Shown in pieces: positions 24,751 to 37,907 of a DNA stretch of 64,000 bases; the stretch's first letter is position 1; every line of letters starts with the position of its first letter. The stretch comes from Saururus chinensis. Its lineage: Eukaryota; Streptophyta; Magnoliopsida; Piperales; Saururaceae. The position numbers and the translations under genes are program-made. The notes beneath the pieces are model-generated. The model ran no database searches. It saw only the letters and a list, made by a program, of their open reading frames with translations, and was not told where the DNA came from. The stretch covers positions 58,733,152-58,797,151 of the forward strand of contig CP141140.1 in assembly GCA_035235625.1 (NCBI GenBank). The letters are read 5' to 3'.

Positions 24751-25282
24751 AGTGTCCCTAATTATTCTATGATATTATGTGATTATCCTAGTATTTTTCT
24801 GATCATTTTCAGCAAAAAAATGTAATGCTTCATCGTATTTGTTTTGGTGTATTTGACCTTGATATTTATACTTGTAGAGTCATGTGTGGGGCTTAGTCTC
24901 GACATTAGGCTTTGACGTGTCACAAAAGTGTTCGGCAAAAATGTTGGTAAGAGCCCCCCCTCCCCCCCCCATTGGTCTGGACTACCTACTGCCATCGACC
25001 ACTGACAGCCCTACCAAACGGACTAGTGATGATGGGAGAGCCTCTACTAGGGCCATCACGGCCACTCTGCCATCCGTCGGACTCTCCCCCATTAGCTCCT
25101 CTCCTTCTCTTTGTGTTGCAATTTTCCTCCACCGTTGTTGGCTGGCAAAGGCCAGCCGGACGCCCACGGTTTTGCCCTGGCTCAGCGATGGCAGTGAGCC
25201 ACCCCACCTAGCCCCATTTTGCCACCGTCCAACCAGCCAGACCCATTCTGTTCCACCTCTATTTTTCCTGGTACCCCCTTTC
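24751..25282. other. Intergenic, GC-rich with poly-C run
   Basis: Contains C-runs near 24954-24970 and a GC-rich stretch with reading frames on both strands that match no family. It resembles the GC-rich blocks inside the neighbouring long LTRs, so it is probably older repeat sequence. The CTTTC at 25278-25282 is the target duplication of the next element. Confidence 0.4.
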
Positions 25283-28200
25283 TGTCACGACTCGGATTTT
25301 CTAAAAACATTTTTAAATAGCACAAATGGTAAGTCAAGAGAAATTTTTATCATAAATACAAAACAAACTATTCGATTAAATATCCAGGTCATGATAACTA
25401 GGGTTCACAAATACAGATATCAAATCATATGATATTTACACGTCTCAAAATTCATCAAGAACAATTCATCCATCTAAGTACAAGTCTGTCATCCGTCTAA
25501 AAATAAATAACTAAGTTGACTCTCACGCTAATGAAACACTTAGGTACCGGAGTTGTAGAAACGCAAAAAACTTTTTTTTGTGCTCGCATGTCTTAGTCTC
25601 ACTTGTCGTCGCTTGGAGAATTTGCAACTAACCAAACGAAGCAACCACAACAACAACAATAGAATCTCTCCGCCTTTAGGAAAAGAGCTTCCAAAGGATA
25701 AAATATTTTATTAATGTTTTTCGAATCGGGCCAACATCACCCAATGTTAGTTGCCTACATACTCATTAGACAACATCTCCAATATTTCCAACAAGATCGA
25801 ATCTAAACGTAGTTCTGCCTAAAAGTACACTATCCTAAGAAGCATAGCATCACACATGCAATGCTTAAGTATTTTTAAACAACCTACATTTTATGCAAGT
25901 CCTTTAATCGTTTTACTTATCTAATTAACAAGCAATATCAAATAATATTATTAATTATCTCACAACCCTTGTTTAATAATTAATACTATCAATATGTATT
26001 CACTCAGAGATAATTTGCCCCTCGAGAAATCTCCAGAAAAAAGACTCCAACATTTGAGTAGACTGCTTAACAACAGTTTGACCCAAATACCTAGGGCTCT
26101 CAATAGCCTGCCACGAATCTGGAGAAGAGGATCACAACTATGCTCATGGACACAGATTGACAAGAAACATAAGCCTTCCATGATACTCATGTAACTCCGC
26201 TTTTCGTATCCACTATATGGTCCTGGGAAGACCTGCGGAGACCCGCAGTAAAGACCCTCTCGTCAATACCTAAACTGTTGTGGCGATGAAGAAGCGTATC
26301 ACAATCTCCACCATTCCCCAACTCTGGGAAAAATATCTTTTAAGACATTACCAATGTATTAATAGAAGCCTCAGGTCTTTATAACCATTAACTCCCCCAA
26401 ACATCTGAAACTTAGACTAGATTATTTTCATCTAGTCAAGTATTCGTCCAATCATTTGGGTCCTCTTCATCTTGTGAATCAGCCCAACAAATAGCTCATC
26501 CACTGAGTTATGAAACAACCCAAACCCTAATAGTCTCTTTGAGACTCGGGTAAACTCCCATAACCACCCTCAGTTCATTAACCAAGGTAAAATTCTATGT
26601 TAGGGTCCCGTTCACTCAATGAACCAATCCAATATCTCTTATTAGTCTTCATGAACCTTAAGTTACCGATTAATGCATCAATAATAAAGCATGCATCAAA
26701 ATAATTAACATAAATAACATGTAGTCACACAAGTGCATAAATAATAAATGAAGGCTTGTTGCACTCATTTGTAGGGCTAGGGCTTAGCAAATTTAAGCCC
26801 GATAATGTAGATAACTCTAATGTATAGCACGAGTTACGTATATAATACTCTAGTTCATTGATGTACAAGGTTGTAGACCCTGAGAATTAGGGTTTTTCCC
26901 CTTGTTTCCAATGACACTGTGACCTAAATAGGTCTTCGTGTCACTTACTGGTCACACCCCTTCCTTTTGAAGTCATTTAACATCACTATAGCGTACCCTA
27001 ACACTTGGTGGTTAGGATATTAGTTTTGGCAAAAATGGAACATACTGCCCTTAAGAGCATTAGGGTAATTCTACCACCTAGGGTATGGTACTCTCCCTTG
27101 GTCATTTGATCATATCACTATCCTTTTATTTATTTTAAGTCATAGTCCTCTCAGGAGGCTCCACTCTCAAACTGACATGCGCTTCCATTCACACGAATGT
27201 GGGCGGGTCCACTCAAAGGGGTATTTCTATTATTTAGTTAAAGGCCTTATTGACATCCAATGGGTCCATAGGCTCAATGGTACTACATGACTTCATGAAC
27301 TCGGTGTAATTTTACTGGCATGCGATGGGGTCATGAACCCCTTGAACCGACCTTGGTTGACTTAACGGTTTACAATTAACCCTAGGGGCAAGACAATCAA
27401 TTACCCACTCACTGGGATTTTTCATCACTACATAGTTTGGTGTATATTTAGGGTACACATTAAGCTCTTACGGTAAATTTCTCTAATTTTTATATCCACT
27501 CATAGGCCCCTGAACCGAAGCCTCGAACTCGAGTAAGTTAGTATTATACAATAATTTAACTATTAGGGGTAAAATGGTCATTTTATGATCTCTTTTATGA
27601 GGTCTAAAACTTGGTAGAATATCCCCAAACCCTTCAAGGTCAATGAGTAATTTTCTAGAATTTCTTTGGATACTTATACCCCCTCGACCGGACCCGGTTC
27701 AATTCATTCATTATTATTATTTTTTAAACCAGACCAGTCCCTTTGGCGGTGCTGCCCCTGGCCGCCACGATGGGGCAGTGGCTAGGGCTGACCGGATCAC
27801 CATCACATGGCGATTTTGACCGCCATGGCCGGGCTGCCAACTGGTGGCCGGCCGGGGCAACAAAGCACCCCCCCTTTTTTACTATGCAGCACGTCGGGGT
27901 ACTGCGGCAGCACATCGGGGTACTGCAGCGGCAGGCCACCACGGCCGGCGATGGGCTGGCTCGACCGGAATCACCTTCTTCCGGTGATTCCGGGAATCCG
28001 GTCCCTCCTCCGGCCAACGGATGCACCGCACTCGTCCGGTGGCAGATCAGTTATCACTTTTTTTTTGTTCAATGACCCGACGGCCTGCATAGCGGCCGCC
28101 GAATCCGCCGCTGGCAAGGCGTCACTGGAGCAAGGGCCATCGTGGCCAAAGCCAGGGCCGCCATGGACAAGGCCAGTGCGGCCCCTTTGCTATCACTCAA

Positions 28201-28702
28201 TGGCCAAGTTGTTGTCGATCCACCGTCGCTGAAGCCTTGCCGGAGTTTCGCCGGAAAATTCTCATAACGGCTCCTCCGGTCAAAAGATAACCCCCCTCCA
28301 ATAGCCCTAATCAACCCCTATTAATAAGGGGATTAGGGTTCCTAATCCCCAAAGAGGTTTAGGCCCACTAATCTCCTCATTGGGCCTTTAAAACATAATT
28401 TCGAAATACTAATTAATCGGGCATGTATAGCAACTTAAACGGCCAATTCGCACGTCCAATTCGGGTAAACGGGCCCTGCAAGATATGTTCAACTTTGAAC
28501 GGTCGTATCTCCCTCATACGAACTCCGATTCACGCATTCTTGGTGGCGTTTTGAAGTTGTTACTGTCTACTTTCCATATATATAGGATTTAGCTATCACT
28601 TCAGACTTATGATCAAGTTATTCTCATGAGAAGGTCAAGGGGTCCAATACCCTAATTTCCCATGGTCGACTTTAGGAATTTAGAAAATTCCTAGACATTA
28701 CA
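25283..28702 (-). mobile_element. Solo LTR of a Ty3/gypsy-like element, 3.4 kb, with CTTTC target duplication
   Basis: The plus strand starts TGTCACGACTCGGATTTTC and ends CTAGACATTACA. CTTTC lies directly on both sides (25278-25282 and 28703-28707), the 5-bp duplication expected for LTR integration. There is no internal region, so it is a solo LTR left by recombination. It contains a GC-rich island (27720-28290) and the block TATCTCCCTCATACGAACTC near 28500, shared with other copies in this window. Assignment to gypsy rests on LTR length and termini only. Confidence 0.8.
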
Positions 28703-29061
28703 CTTTCACTCTTTGTTCTTTCTCTATGCAAGGCAGCTTCGGCAAGAACGCTGATCAACAACCTTTGGCAAGCCAGCCTTGACCCAGCAGCGACGATCAA
28801 GCCGCCTTGGCCCAGAACCACAACTACGCTCCATCTCCTCCACCCTACTGATCCAAACTATTTGCACAACATTTCTTTTTGTCTGATGACCCAAAGTGTT
28901 TGCTTTTGGTATGTTTTATGCTATTGGCCACATGACGGACTCCGTCCAACCCACCTTGACTCAGAATTCATTAATGGGCCACTGTTTCCAACCTTGATTT
29001 GCCCCTATTGTCTTATGCTATACCCTTCTGCCTCGATTTGTGTCTTACCTATACTACCCTT
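28703..29061. other. Short spacer between two related LTRs
   Basis: The first part (about 28730-28860) is GC-richer, the rest AT-rich. No gene seen. Before insertion of the solo LTR it was continuous with 24751-25282. Confidence 0.5.
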
Positions 29062-32000
29062 TGTCACAACCCGTATTTTCAAAACCTTTTTAAATAAAGG
29101 ACACGCAATAAATCACAATAAACTTTTTTTTCTTTAAATTAAATCAAATCAATCGACTAAAATATCTAAGTCGTGATAACTGGGGTTCACAAATATGAAT
29201 ATCAAAACATATGATATTATTACACGAGTTAAAATTCGATAAACACCAGGTTAACCCTCTAAGTACAAGTATGTCATATATCCTAAAATAATTAACAAAG
29301 TAAAGTTGGCTCTCATGCCAGTAATTACAATTACTTACAAAATTGCAGAAGTAAGAAACTAGATCCCATGCAATGTCATCATTAAATGCCCACCAACGTA
29401 CTGATCTCACAATGTCCCCATTTAAAGAACCTGCAAGTAAACAATACCAAATATTTCCTCCCCTTCGAGGAGCGTTTCAAAAGAACAAAAGTATTAATTA
29501 ATATTTTTCGGATCGGGACATCACCGAATGTTAGTTGCCTATGTACTCATCAGACAACATCTCCAATGTTTCCAACAAGATCGGTTCCAGATGTAGTTCT
29601 GCCTAAAAACTACACTATCTTAAGAAGCATAGCATCACATATGCAATGCTTAAGTATTATCAATCAACGTACATTTTATGTAAGTCCTTTAATCGTTCTA
29701 CTTGTTTTAATTAAACAAATAATATCAAACAATGTTATTAATTATCTATCAAACCATTGTTCGATAATTAATATCCTTGTCTAATCCCAATGACAGACAA
29801 ACTCATCAGATGTCAACCTAAGTGACAAATGATACACTCACCATAGACCACCCTCAAAGGTAAATCTACAATGGAAATCCTGGAATCCACCAGGACTCTA
29901 GAATCCACGAAGAAGTACCATCACCCATCATAGCACATAAAGGACCTGACTGGAGTGGAAGGGTGTGGCCTACAACACCTAAATAGAAGTGGCAGGAAAA
30001 GGCAACCAAGCAGGATGTAAGCTAATCCAAATGCGGGTACACTAAATGGTCCTCACTCCTCAATAGATTGGAAGTGAGCCCGACTCACGCATAGTTCCCT
30101 CCAACGGGGAGTTGCAACTACACAGTCAAATCAATAACTCATCAATAGAGCTAAAACTCAGGAAACCATTTTGAACCCTATCTTGCTCATCAATAAGCCA
30201 GGATTTTGAATGACTATCCCAAACCCTATCAGTCCCTTCTAGACTGGGGTTGAAACTCGAAACTGTCATCGGTTCACCAACCAAGGCAAATCATCAGGTT
30301 AAAGGCTTTGTTCATTCTATGAACTAGTCTCAGACCCCTTTGATGTATTTTAGTTTTTATCTTTATTAGGTGTTCTCGCCCAATCCAAAGCTATCTAACC
30401 CCATTGATTAATCTTAAGCTAATGATAAATTACCATCCGTATATCAATAGCAGACATTAAAAAAATGAACAACATAAACAATATAGACCAACTCAGGTCC
30501 AAATAGATCACAATATCAAGAACCAACTCTATAATGATATTGGAATTGTTCGTGCTCTCCTTGGGTTAACTAATTAAATCTATATAAAAATTGGTCATAA
30601 TGCACCTAAGGGCATTAAGGTAATTATTTCACCTTAGACATCATTCTCTCTATGCTAAGGAAATTCTTTGACCTCTCAAGAGGTTTTTGTATCACATTGG
30701 CCCGTTAATTTCATTCACGCGAATGCGGGCCGGTCCGCTCATAAGGGCATTTCTATCATTCTGTTCAGGGCTTCTCTGAACCACGGTGGGTCCAAAACTA
30801 ATCTCAGGGTTAAACCTTGATGTTATGAACCCGAGGTAATTTTCTTACTATTTAACGGGGTCGTAAACCCCTTGAACCGACCCCGGTTCAATTAATTGTC
30901 TTACCTTAACCCTAGGGGTAAAATAGTCAAATATCTATTTATTGGAATTTTTCCCTAACTTGTGGCTTGGTCCAAATTTAGGAAACACATTAACATCTCA
31001 CTGAGATTTTTTTCACTTTTAAAATCAACTTATAGGCCCTTGAACCGAAGCCCCTAAATCTGGTCATTAATCACTATTATTTTACGCTTCAATACACATG
31101 GGTAAATTAGCCATTTTAAAGTCTTCGGGATTTTTACTCAGTTTTAAACTTATTCAACATACTATACATACCCTCCCGGTCATTCATAATTTTGGTTGAA
31201 TTTTTCTGACCATTTTAACTCACTGAACTGGATCCGATTTAGTAGGAGTATTTTTTATAACCGGACTAAACCGGGTCGGGTAGACCGACCTGGTCCAGGG
31301 ATGACGACCCGTTTCACGGGTTGTCTTCCCCGCCATCAGCTTGGCGGGGCTGCCCATACCATGGCAGTGGGGGGGGGGGGGGGACGGCCCAGGGGATTAT
31401 GGGCAGCTGCCGCCCAGTGGCCAGCCTGTAGCCAAAAGCCATCCCTTTTTTCTACAAGTGATCATGGTGGCGGCTGGCCGCCCGTCATGGCCCGACGAAG
31501 AATAGGCTCAACTGGATAGCCGTTGCACGATAGTTCCTGGAGACTAGGTCCCGTTGCATGCCGTTGAGGGCCGGAGGAATGGCGCCCTCATGTTTCCTCT
31601 TTTTTCTTCCTCTGCACCGGTCCGACAGTCTACTCGGCGGCGACCGTGTGTCGGAGCTTGGCCCATCAGAAGCCGCCACTGATCATTAACGAAAATTTAC
31701 AAAAAAATTATACTTTTTAACGAAAAGACAGAACACTAATTACTGTTCATGTAAATTAAAAAAAAAGAATTGCATAAATCTAATTTACATTCAAATTTAT
31801 TAAATAAAATTAATGACAATGATCCTACCTTAATCGCCGATTTGTTGTCGATCCATTGCCATTAGAGCCTCTTTAGAAAAGTCCATCGGCAGCTTCTGCT
31901 CCTTCCCTTAACGGTCAAAGCTCCCCTTAATTATGCCCTAAGAACGCCTTTTATAAGCCTGGGGATTAGGGTTATTAATTCCCTTAAGAGTTGGGCCAAA

Positions 32001-32345
32001 TCCCTTCATTTAGGCAACCTAATTGGGCCTCTAAAAATAAATTTTGTAACTTTAGTTAACCGGGCCCGCTAGACCCCTTAAACGAACTAAATACACGTCT
32101 GAAACGGGTAAATGGGTCCTATACGATATGTTCAACTTCGAACAGTCATATCTCCCTCATTCGAAATCTGATTCATGCATTCTTGGTGGCATTTCGAAGC
32201 TCTTTCTGTCTAATTGCTAACCACATAGGTTCAGCCATAAATTCTGTCTAGGAAGGAAGTTATTCTATAAAGGATGTCAATGGGTCAAACACCCTAATTT
32301 CCATGTATTTACTTTTCGAAAACTAGGAAAATCTGAGATATTACA
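29062..32345 (-). mobile_element. Second, diverged LTR of the same long-LTR family, 3.3 kb
   Basis: Starts TGTCACAACCCGTATTTTC and ends GAGATATTACA. It is colinear with 25283-28702 throughout: the Asp/Asn-poor AT block, the CATTCACGCGAATGCGGGC block near 30712, the GC-rich block near 31300-31700 and the TATCTCCCTCATTCG block near 32150. Flanks CCCTT and TTCTT do not form a clear target duplication. On the minus strand the LTR start is preceded by AAGGAGGTAAGAA, which resembles a polypurine tract, so this may be the 3' LTR of a truncated element. Fossil. Confidence 0.7.
31369..31383. repeat. G15 homopolymer
   Basis: A run of 15 G within the LTR's GC-rich block. A likely sequencing and assembly weak point. 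Confidence 0.9.
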
Positions 32346-33840
32346 TTCTTACCTCCTTAAAAGAATTGCACTTGCAATTCTCCACGGCCAACCCTTGACA
32401 AGCTCAACCTTTAACTCAAAACTCATTCTACCCTCTCAATCCACATCAACTGCAACTTATAATTTAAGTATCATACATACTTAATATCCCACAAAATTCA
32501 GGTCATTACACCCGTGGTGCCCGTTTGGCCATTTTGATGCCTCTAGTCGCCAATTGGCCTCCGGCACGCCTTGGGGTCAGCTTTGTTTCACCAGTGACCT
32601 GTGCTCCACCACTACTCCACCCTGAGACACCCCTTTGCCCTCTATCGTGCTTGATGCACAACAGCCCACACCAAATATTTTGGTTATGGATTGGCGATGT
32701 TGTCGCTTCAGTCAACCACCACCTCCAAGTCGCCCTTCTGGGCTTTGGACCGCAACCTTCCAATGTATCTCCCCCTCGAGTGGCCCTCTTTGCCAAGTGT
32801 GCAAGTGGTCGCGCATGTAGTTTAGGGTTTAGCACCGCTTTTGTGCCACCTAACTATCAGTTGGCTCTGCCACTGATTGATTTGATCACCATAGCCATGC
32901 ACCTCTCCCATATCCTCAAGCGTCGCCCCACGCCCTCCACCCCTTATGTGGGCCATAGTTGACGCTAAATTTGGGTGATGTCCACGACCAATTTTGGTGT
33001 CTTGTGGCCGTCGAGTACCTCTTCATTGTCAGCCAATTTCCATTTAGTCCACCATCATCTTCCGGTTGCACCGCCACTTCTTTTGTCACGACCCTTCTCC
33101 TGGCCGCCCTTAGTGTGCCTCCGTGGATCGTAGATTTAACCGCAAAGACTTTAGTAACCCCCATCTTGCCATGATTACTTCTAGCATTCTATAAAGCTCA
33201 GGACAATAGCTCTCTCAGTTAGGCAATGTTTTTGGCTGCAAACTCCGCCACCAATCTTATCACCGTCATGCACTTGCCATCAAACGTTATGGATTACGAG
33301 ATAGGGGAACTTTAAACTTGTAATTTCATGATAGTATGATTTAAATATGTAGAAGTATGCTAGGATTGTATGATTCAATGCTTTTGATGCTAAATAATAA
33401 TCTGATTACATGATGTAATAGCGAAATACAATAAATGATGGTATGTTTGAAAATGCATATGATATGCATGTGAGCTAAAATTATGTTTAATGTTTGTGAA
33501 CTATGTGTATGCTAGTGATGGCTAGCGAGTATGTTGGTTAGCTATGCAATGAATTATGTGTATGTTATACTTATGCATGATAGGCATACATATGTATGAT
33601 GGCAATATACTTGCACGATGGATATGTGTATGTGTGTGAGGCAGATGGATGGGCGATGGACAATAAGAGGTGGCAGAGGGTTTGGATGGATTTGTTGTGA
33701 ATTGTAATCATATGACAGAAGACGGATGATGTAAGTTTGGCTTGTGAAGATTGAGATGAGTTTAGTTTGGATTGTATGTTGTGGGGTTAACAAGTAAGCG
33801 GATTTAAGGTTTGGTCCCTTATGGGGGATTGTTAGATAGT
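32346..33840. other. Intergenic: GC-rich block then TATG-rich block, no gene recognised
   Basis: 32510-33170 is GC-rich and open in more than one frame on both strands (up to about 145 codons), without any recognisable motif. 33320-33700 is AT-rich and full of TATG/ATGTGTATG words. Probably internal or flanking retroelement remnants. Confidence 0.4.
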
Positions 33841-33845
33841 AAGAG

Positions 33846-36422
33846 TGTCACGCCCCGACACTAGCCCAACCCGAGCTGAACCCGATCTAAGGGATAGCCG
33901 GAGCACATAGGGGCAACAAAGTGTTGAATTGCGGAAGACTTGACCCCTCTAACGGGTATAACACACACACACACGCGGAGTAACACACCTATTTATCTTT
34001 GTGCATGAGAAAATAAGTAAAAATATAAAGGACACCATATTTGAATTAGTTCTACGCTCATAAACCCACAATCTTACAACACTAAGCCGTCAACATGGCT
34101 CAAGTCATAACATTTGAAATAAGTCTAAAACCACAATGGCTAATAAAGTGTCTCAAACACACCAACATATCATGCATATCCATAAATAATCAACCTACAT
34201 GAAAAGTGTCTCTAACACACTATCACAACCATGCATATCAATAAAACAACCCTGCTTAATCAGCCAAAGCTTAAACAGTCCCTACTCACTCCTGACAATC
34301 CCCAATTGGAAAGTCTGAAGGAATTACGCAATTTGGGTAAAATCCCTAACGGGGAAGATACCCCTGGTAAGCCGATGCACTCGGCTACACCAGTCTGGAT
34401 TCTCAGGGTCCAGATGGTCTCAATAGTTATGGTCTCCTTATAGCATTGCCACTCTTCTCAACCCAAGGAGGAAAACCCGTCCTCGAGGAACGTAAACCCC
34501 GTCCTTTTGGAAGTAAAACCAAATCGATAAGCCTCTGATTGATTAATCTGGCATGCAATATCACACAATTACATCCAATCGATCAACCACAACTAATCTC
34601 GATAAAATCTCATTCGTAAATCCATCTCATGATGCATGCAACATGGTACATACATGAACAATAACTACATGAATCCTAATTAATGAAACATGCTCCCATC
34701 AGCCATACATGCATTATTTCTAATCATAAGTGTCAAATAATTACCATAATTACCCCCACATGTGTGTGTACATGGTAGTAACATTCAATCCTAAGCCTAG
34801 GGATATGCATTATGAACAACCCATCGACATACTATACACACATGCTATTATAATGTAATCATAGCTCCTCCTTACTGAAATCATGGGTGAAAATAATCAA
34901 AAAACACAAATCCAAGTCCAATGCCACTTCATGCTAGATTTTGGTATGCATACTCATTACAACGCTTAAGCTAGACATGGAACAATAATTCACCTATCAT
35001 TTCACATAACATGTGAAAGAATACAAGTCCATTCTCATATTGTAAACTTCCTGGAATCCTAAGTAAAACATGAAAAATCACTCAACATGAATTTAGGATA
35101 AGAAATCATAACATGCTAAACTGAATAACATGTAATCCACTTCACATTTGAACATCATCATAGCTTTCAACATAATATTTATATCCTCACAGTAGCATTT
35201 CCAGGTCAAAATTGCTCATCATAACTATAATAATGAGATTTAAAGAAAAGAACATAAAAATGAACAAAAATACTTGAAATGGCAAACTACTGTTTAGCCG
35301 TTCAATTGGCCAGAAGGCCGTTTGAACGACCTATAAAAACAGTAACTCAGGTTCATCTTCAACCTTGCAAACCCAAAACTGAAACTTTACAAAATCAACA
35401 TAAACATTCAAATCTCACTTCTAATCATCACAAAATTGAAATATGAGCTTAGAAAATGATAGATCTAGTCATTAATCAACTAAAACACAAGAAAATCATT
35501 AGAAAGATCAAACTTTATATAAACCACCATTAAAGCTCCACACCAAGCAAAACCCACATAAATCATGCCAAACTTCAAATCCAAAACACAAACTTATTTT
35601 AGATGAAGACCCTTAACTTCAGTGAGATCTTGGACTGAAATCAAAGCTTGAAACTCTTCAATTTCCTACCCACATTTAGGGTTTAGTTAATACTTTGATA
35701 AATCCGATTACTGAAACTTAAATCACTTAAAAACTCATAGATCTAGGGCTTGTTTTGTTCCAAAATGAAAATCTCTCATAGAGGTTTGAAATATAGATTA
35801 AAATAAGAAACTTTGGTGGTAAAAATCAAGATTTTACTTTTGAAGAGATGAGATTAAGAAAGATTAGGCAAAACCCTAGGTGATTAATGAAGAAATCAAG
35901 TTAATCTTCCCTTAATCGAGCTTTCTTTTATGGAATGGGGATTAGGGCCTCTTAGCCTCCTGATTCTAGCACTTCCCAAATGGGATTGAGGCTGTATCTT
36001 TCTATTTATAGTAAGTCAAAGGGTTTACCTAATAGGATTTTGAGGTAGGAATATAATTTAACACTAAAAATGGGTAATTTGTTCATTTTGAGTCCAAAAC
36101 GAGGTTTAAAATTTTTGAAATACTTAATTACTGAAATAAGATGGGTTTAGGGTCTTGTGGGACGCATTATCCCAATTTACGAATGTGGGGCCCACGGTAA
36201 GACCTGCGCCCTAACTTTTTTAGAAAAATAGTAAAAAATTCTAAAAAAATTGAATTGACTTAGTTTAACATAAAAACCAATTCAACGAAGAAAATGTTGA
36301 TTAAAACCATTGTTAACCATCTTAAATTAAAAAATAAGTTAAACCGGCCAAATTTAACACTAAGCCACATAATATTAACAAGATAAATTAAATAAACCGG
36401 TTTAGGGTTTATGGATCTTACA
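33846..36422 (-). mobile_element. Solo LTR, 2.6 kb, with AAGAG target duplication
   Basis: The plus strand starts TGTCACGCCCCGACACTAGC and ends TTATGGATCTTACA. AAGAG flanks both sides exactly (33841-33845 and 36423-36427). No internal region. On the minus strand the LTR begins TGTAAGATCCATAAACCC and ends GGGGCGTGACA. Length and ends suit a chromovirus-type (Tekay/Del-like) gypsy element, which is inference. It is not the same family as the 25-32 kb LTRs. Confidence 0.85.
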
Positions 36423-36427
36423 AAGAG

Positions 36428-36674
36428 TAAGACGAAGAGTATAGAAATAATTTTTTAAATAATTTTTTTGTAAGAGTCTAGAAATACTTTTACTCACAAA
36501 GAAGTTTTCTCACATTTATCTCACATAGGCAAAGACTAGTGTCAATGACTAGATAACAAGTGACCATGGTACATGTTTCTAACATTGATGCTGTTTGGTG
36601 AGTAAAAGCCTAACATGATATATACCTACTTAATATTGTTGTTCATTTTGAAACATTAAACAAAACTATTAAGT
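36428..36674. other. Intergenic, AT-rich, nothing recognised
   Basis: No reading frame or repeat of note between the solo LTR and the following hairpin. Confidence 0.4.
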
Positions 36675-36739
36675 CTAGCTAGAGTTGTAGCTCACTACAT
36701 ACCATGCTTAAACAACTAAGTAGCTACAACTCTAGCTAG
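36675..36739. repeat. Hairpin with perfect 18-bp arms
   Basis: The arm CTAGCTAGAGTTGTAGCT and its exact reverse complement at 36722-36739 are separated by a 29-base loop that begins CACTACATACC. It resembles the hairpin at 56867-56980 (CTAGCCAGAGCTGCAGCTCA), suggesting a small foldback family. Confidence 0.75.
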
Positions 36740-37054
36740 CCTTTTTCCAACTATTTATATAGGACAATGGGTGTATACAATATCAAAGATCTATGTACCA
36801 TCCTAAGACCATATAACATTTTCGAAAAAGATACATGTAAATGGTATCTCCGTAACATAACATTTTCTATACTCCTTACTAACAATATGAAGTATAATGA
36901 GATCAATAAGATCAATGATGTACATACTAATGTGTTGATCTCAAATATCAAAGTGTTTCATACACGGGGCTCAATATTAGTGAGGAGCATTAAAATCAGT
37001 GAGTGAGGAGCATTAAAAATCCTTCTCTATGTAACTCTATTATTTTAGTTCCCT

Positions 37055-37756
37055 AGGTATTCAATAGAACCGTTCTACTACGTAGCTGTGCATATATCCA
37101 TTAATGTTTTAACATATAGGGGTTGTTTGGGTGTTGGATTTTTTAGAAATAAAAGTGAAAATTTCAGAATTAATTCTAAAAATTCACTGTCGAATGTGAA
37201 TTATGGTTGGTAATGAAATTTTTTAAAATAAATTTGGATATCGTATCAAACTCAATTTTAAAACTTTAAACTACTGTAATTCTATATCTCGAACTCGGAT
37301 ATTTACGTTTTGGGTACTATTATGTTCCTAAATTTGAGCTTTATCAAATAAAATATTATAAGGGTAGGTAGTTTTAAACTTTTAAAGTAAACTTCACCTA
37401 TATGACATATTTTTTGAAACTCAAATAGATACGAGAGTTAACCGTTAAAATAAATAGAATCTATAATTTTTAAAATAGATAGGGGCCGAGAACTAGAATC
37501 AACAGAATCATCTCATGAAATAATTTAGTAATTCAGTCATTCTAGCTCAAAATGACTTTGAAGCAACTTTCGGGCAAAATTTTAATTTCGCTTACCGTCT
37601 ATAGACAAACATCATTCCGATAATTTGAGCTTTAGTGCACAAACTCAAATTTGTGCCTCCGTTTACTCGTCTTTAAATATATAAAAATTATTTAAACGTG
37701 TCAAATGATAGTATCTACCACGTGGCCCTAGAACGGTTCTACCGAATAATTTTACG
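37055..37756. repeat. Inverted-repeat element just upstream of the Rab3GAP gene
   Basis: The left end holds AGAACCGTTCTACTACGTAG (37066-37085). The right end holds CTACCACGTGGCCCTAGAAC (37715-37734), then GGTTCTACCGAATAATTTT, so the ends are inverted (AGAACCGTTCTA on each). The ends match the OSB-promoter element at 20787-20974. The interior (AT-rich, about 600 bp) differs in length. It may be a non-autonomous DNA transposon. Confidence 0.55.
37677..37727 (+). promoter_or_regulatory. Candidate core promoter of Rab3GAP: TATA box and G-box
   Basis: TATATAAAAATT at 37677-37688 is a good TATA box about 225 bp before the start codon. CTACCACGTGGCC at 37715-37727 contains a CACGTG G-box. Both lie inside the right end of the inverted-repeat element, so the element may supply promoter parts. 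The transcription start is not known. Confidence 0.4.
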
Positions 37757-37907
37757 CTGTTGTTGGGTTCCGCCAGATTGCGACCACAGTTATATTCTGG
37801 TCTTACGAGAGAAGCGTGGTCCATTGCTCCCAGTCTTCGAGTCCACGTATTTTATGGGTTTAGGAGCCGAAAAAATGCGCTTACGTTTCTCTGCTTGATC
37901 GCCTCTC

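Noticed and set aside
24207-24825. Overlapping long frames rich in Thr, His, Pro or Val
   Set aside because: All come from the same trinucleotide tract and are open in several frames on both strands. No conserved motif, splice site or start context supports any one of them.
27724-28314. Frames of 81 to 141 codons on both strands
   Set aside because: They lie wholly inside the solo LTR, in its GC-rich island.
32506-32962. Frames of 109 and 145 codons on opposite strands
   Set aside because: The GC-rich block is open on both strands. No recognisable domain, and it lies among LTR remnants.
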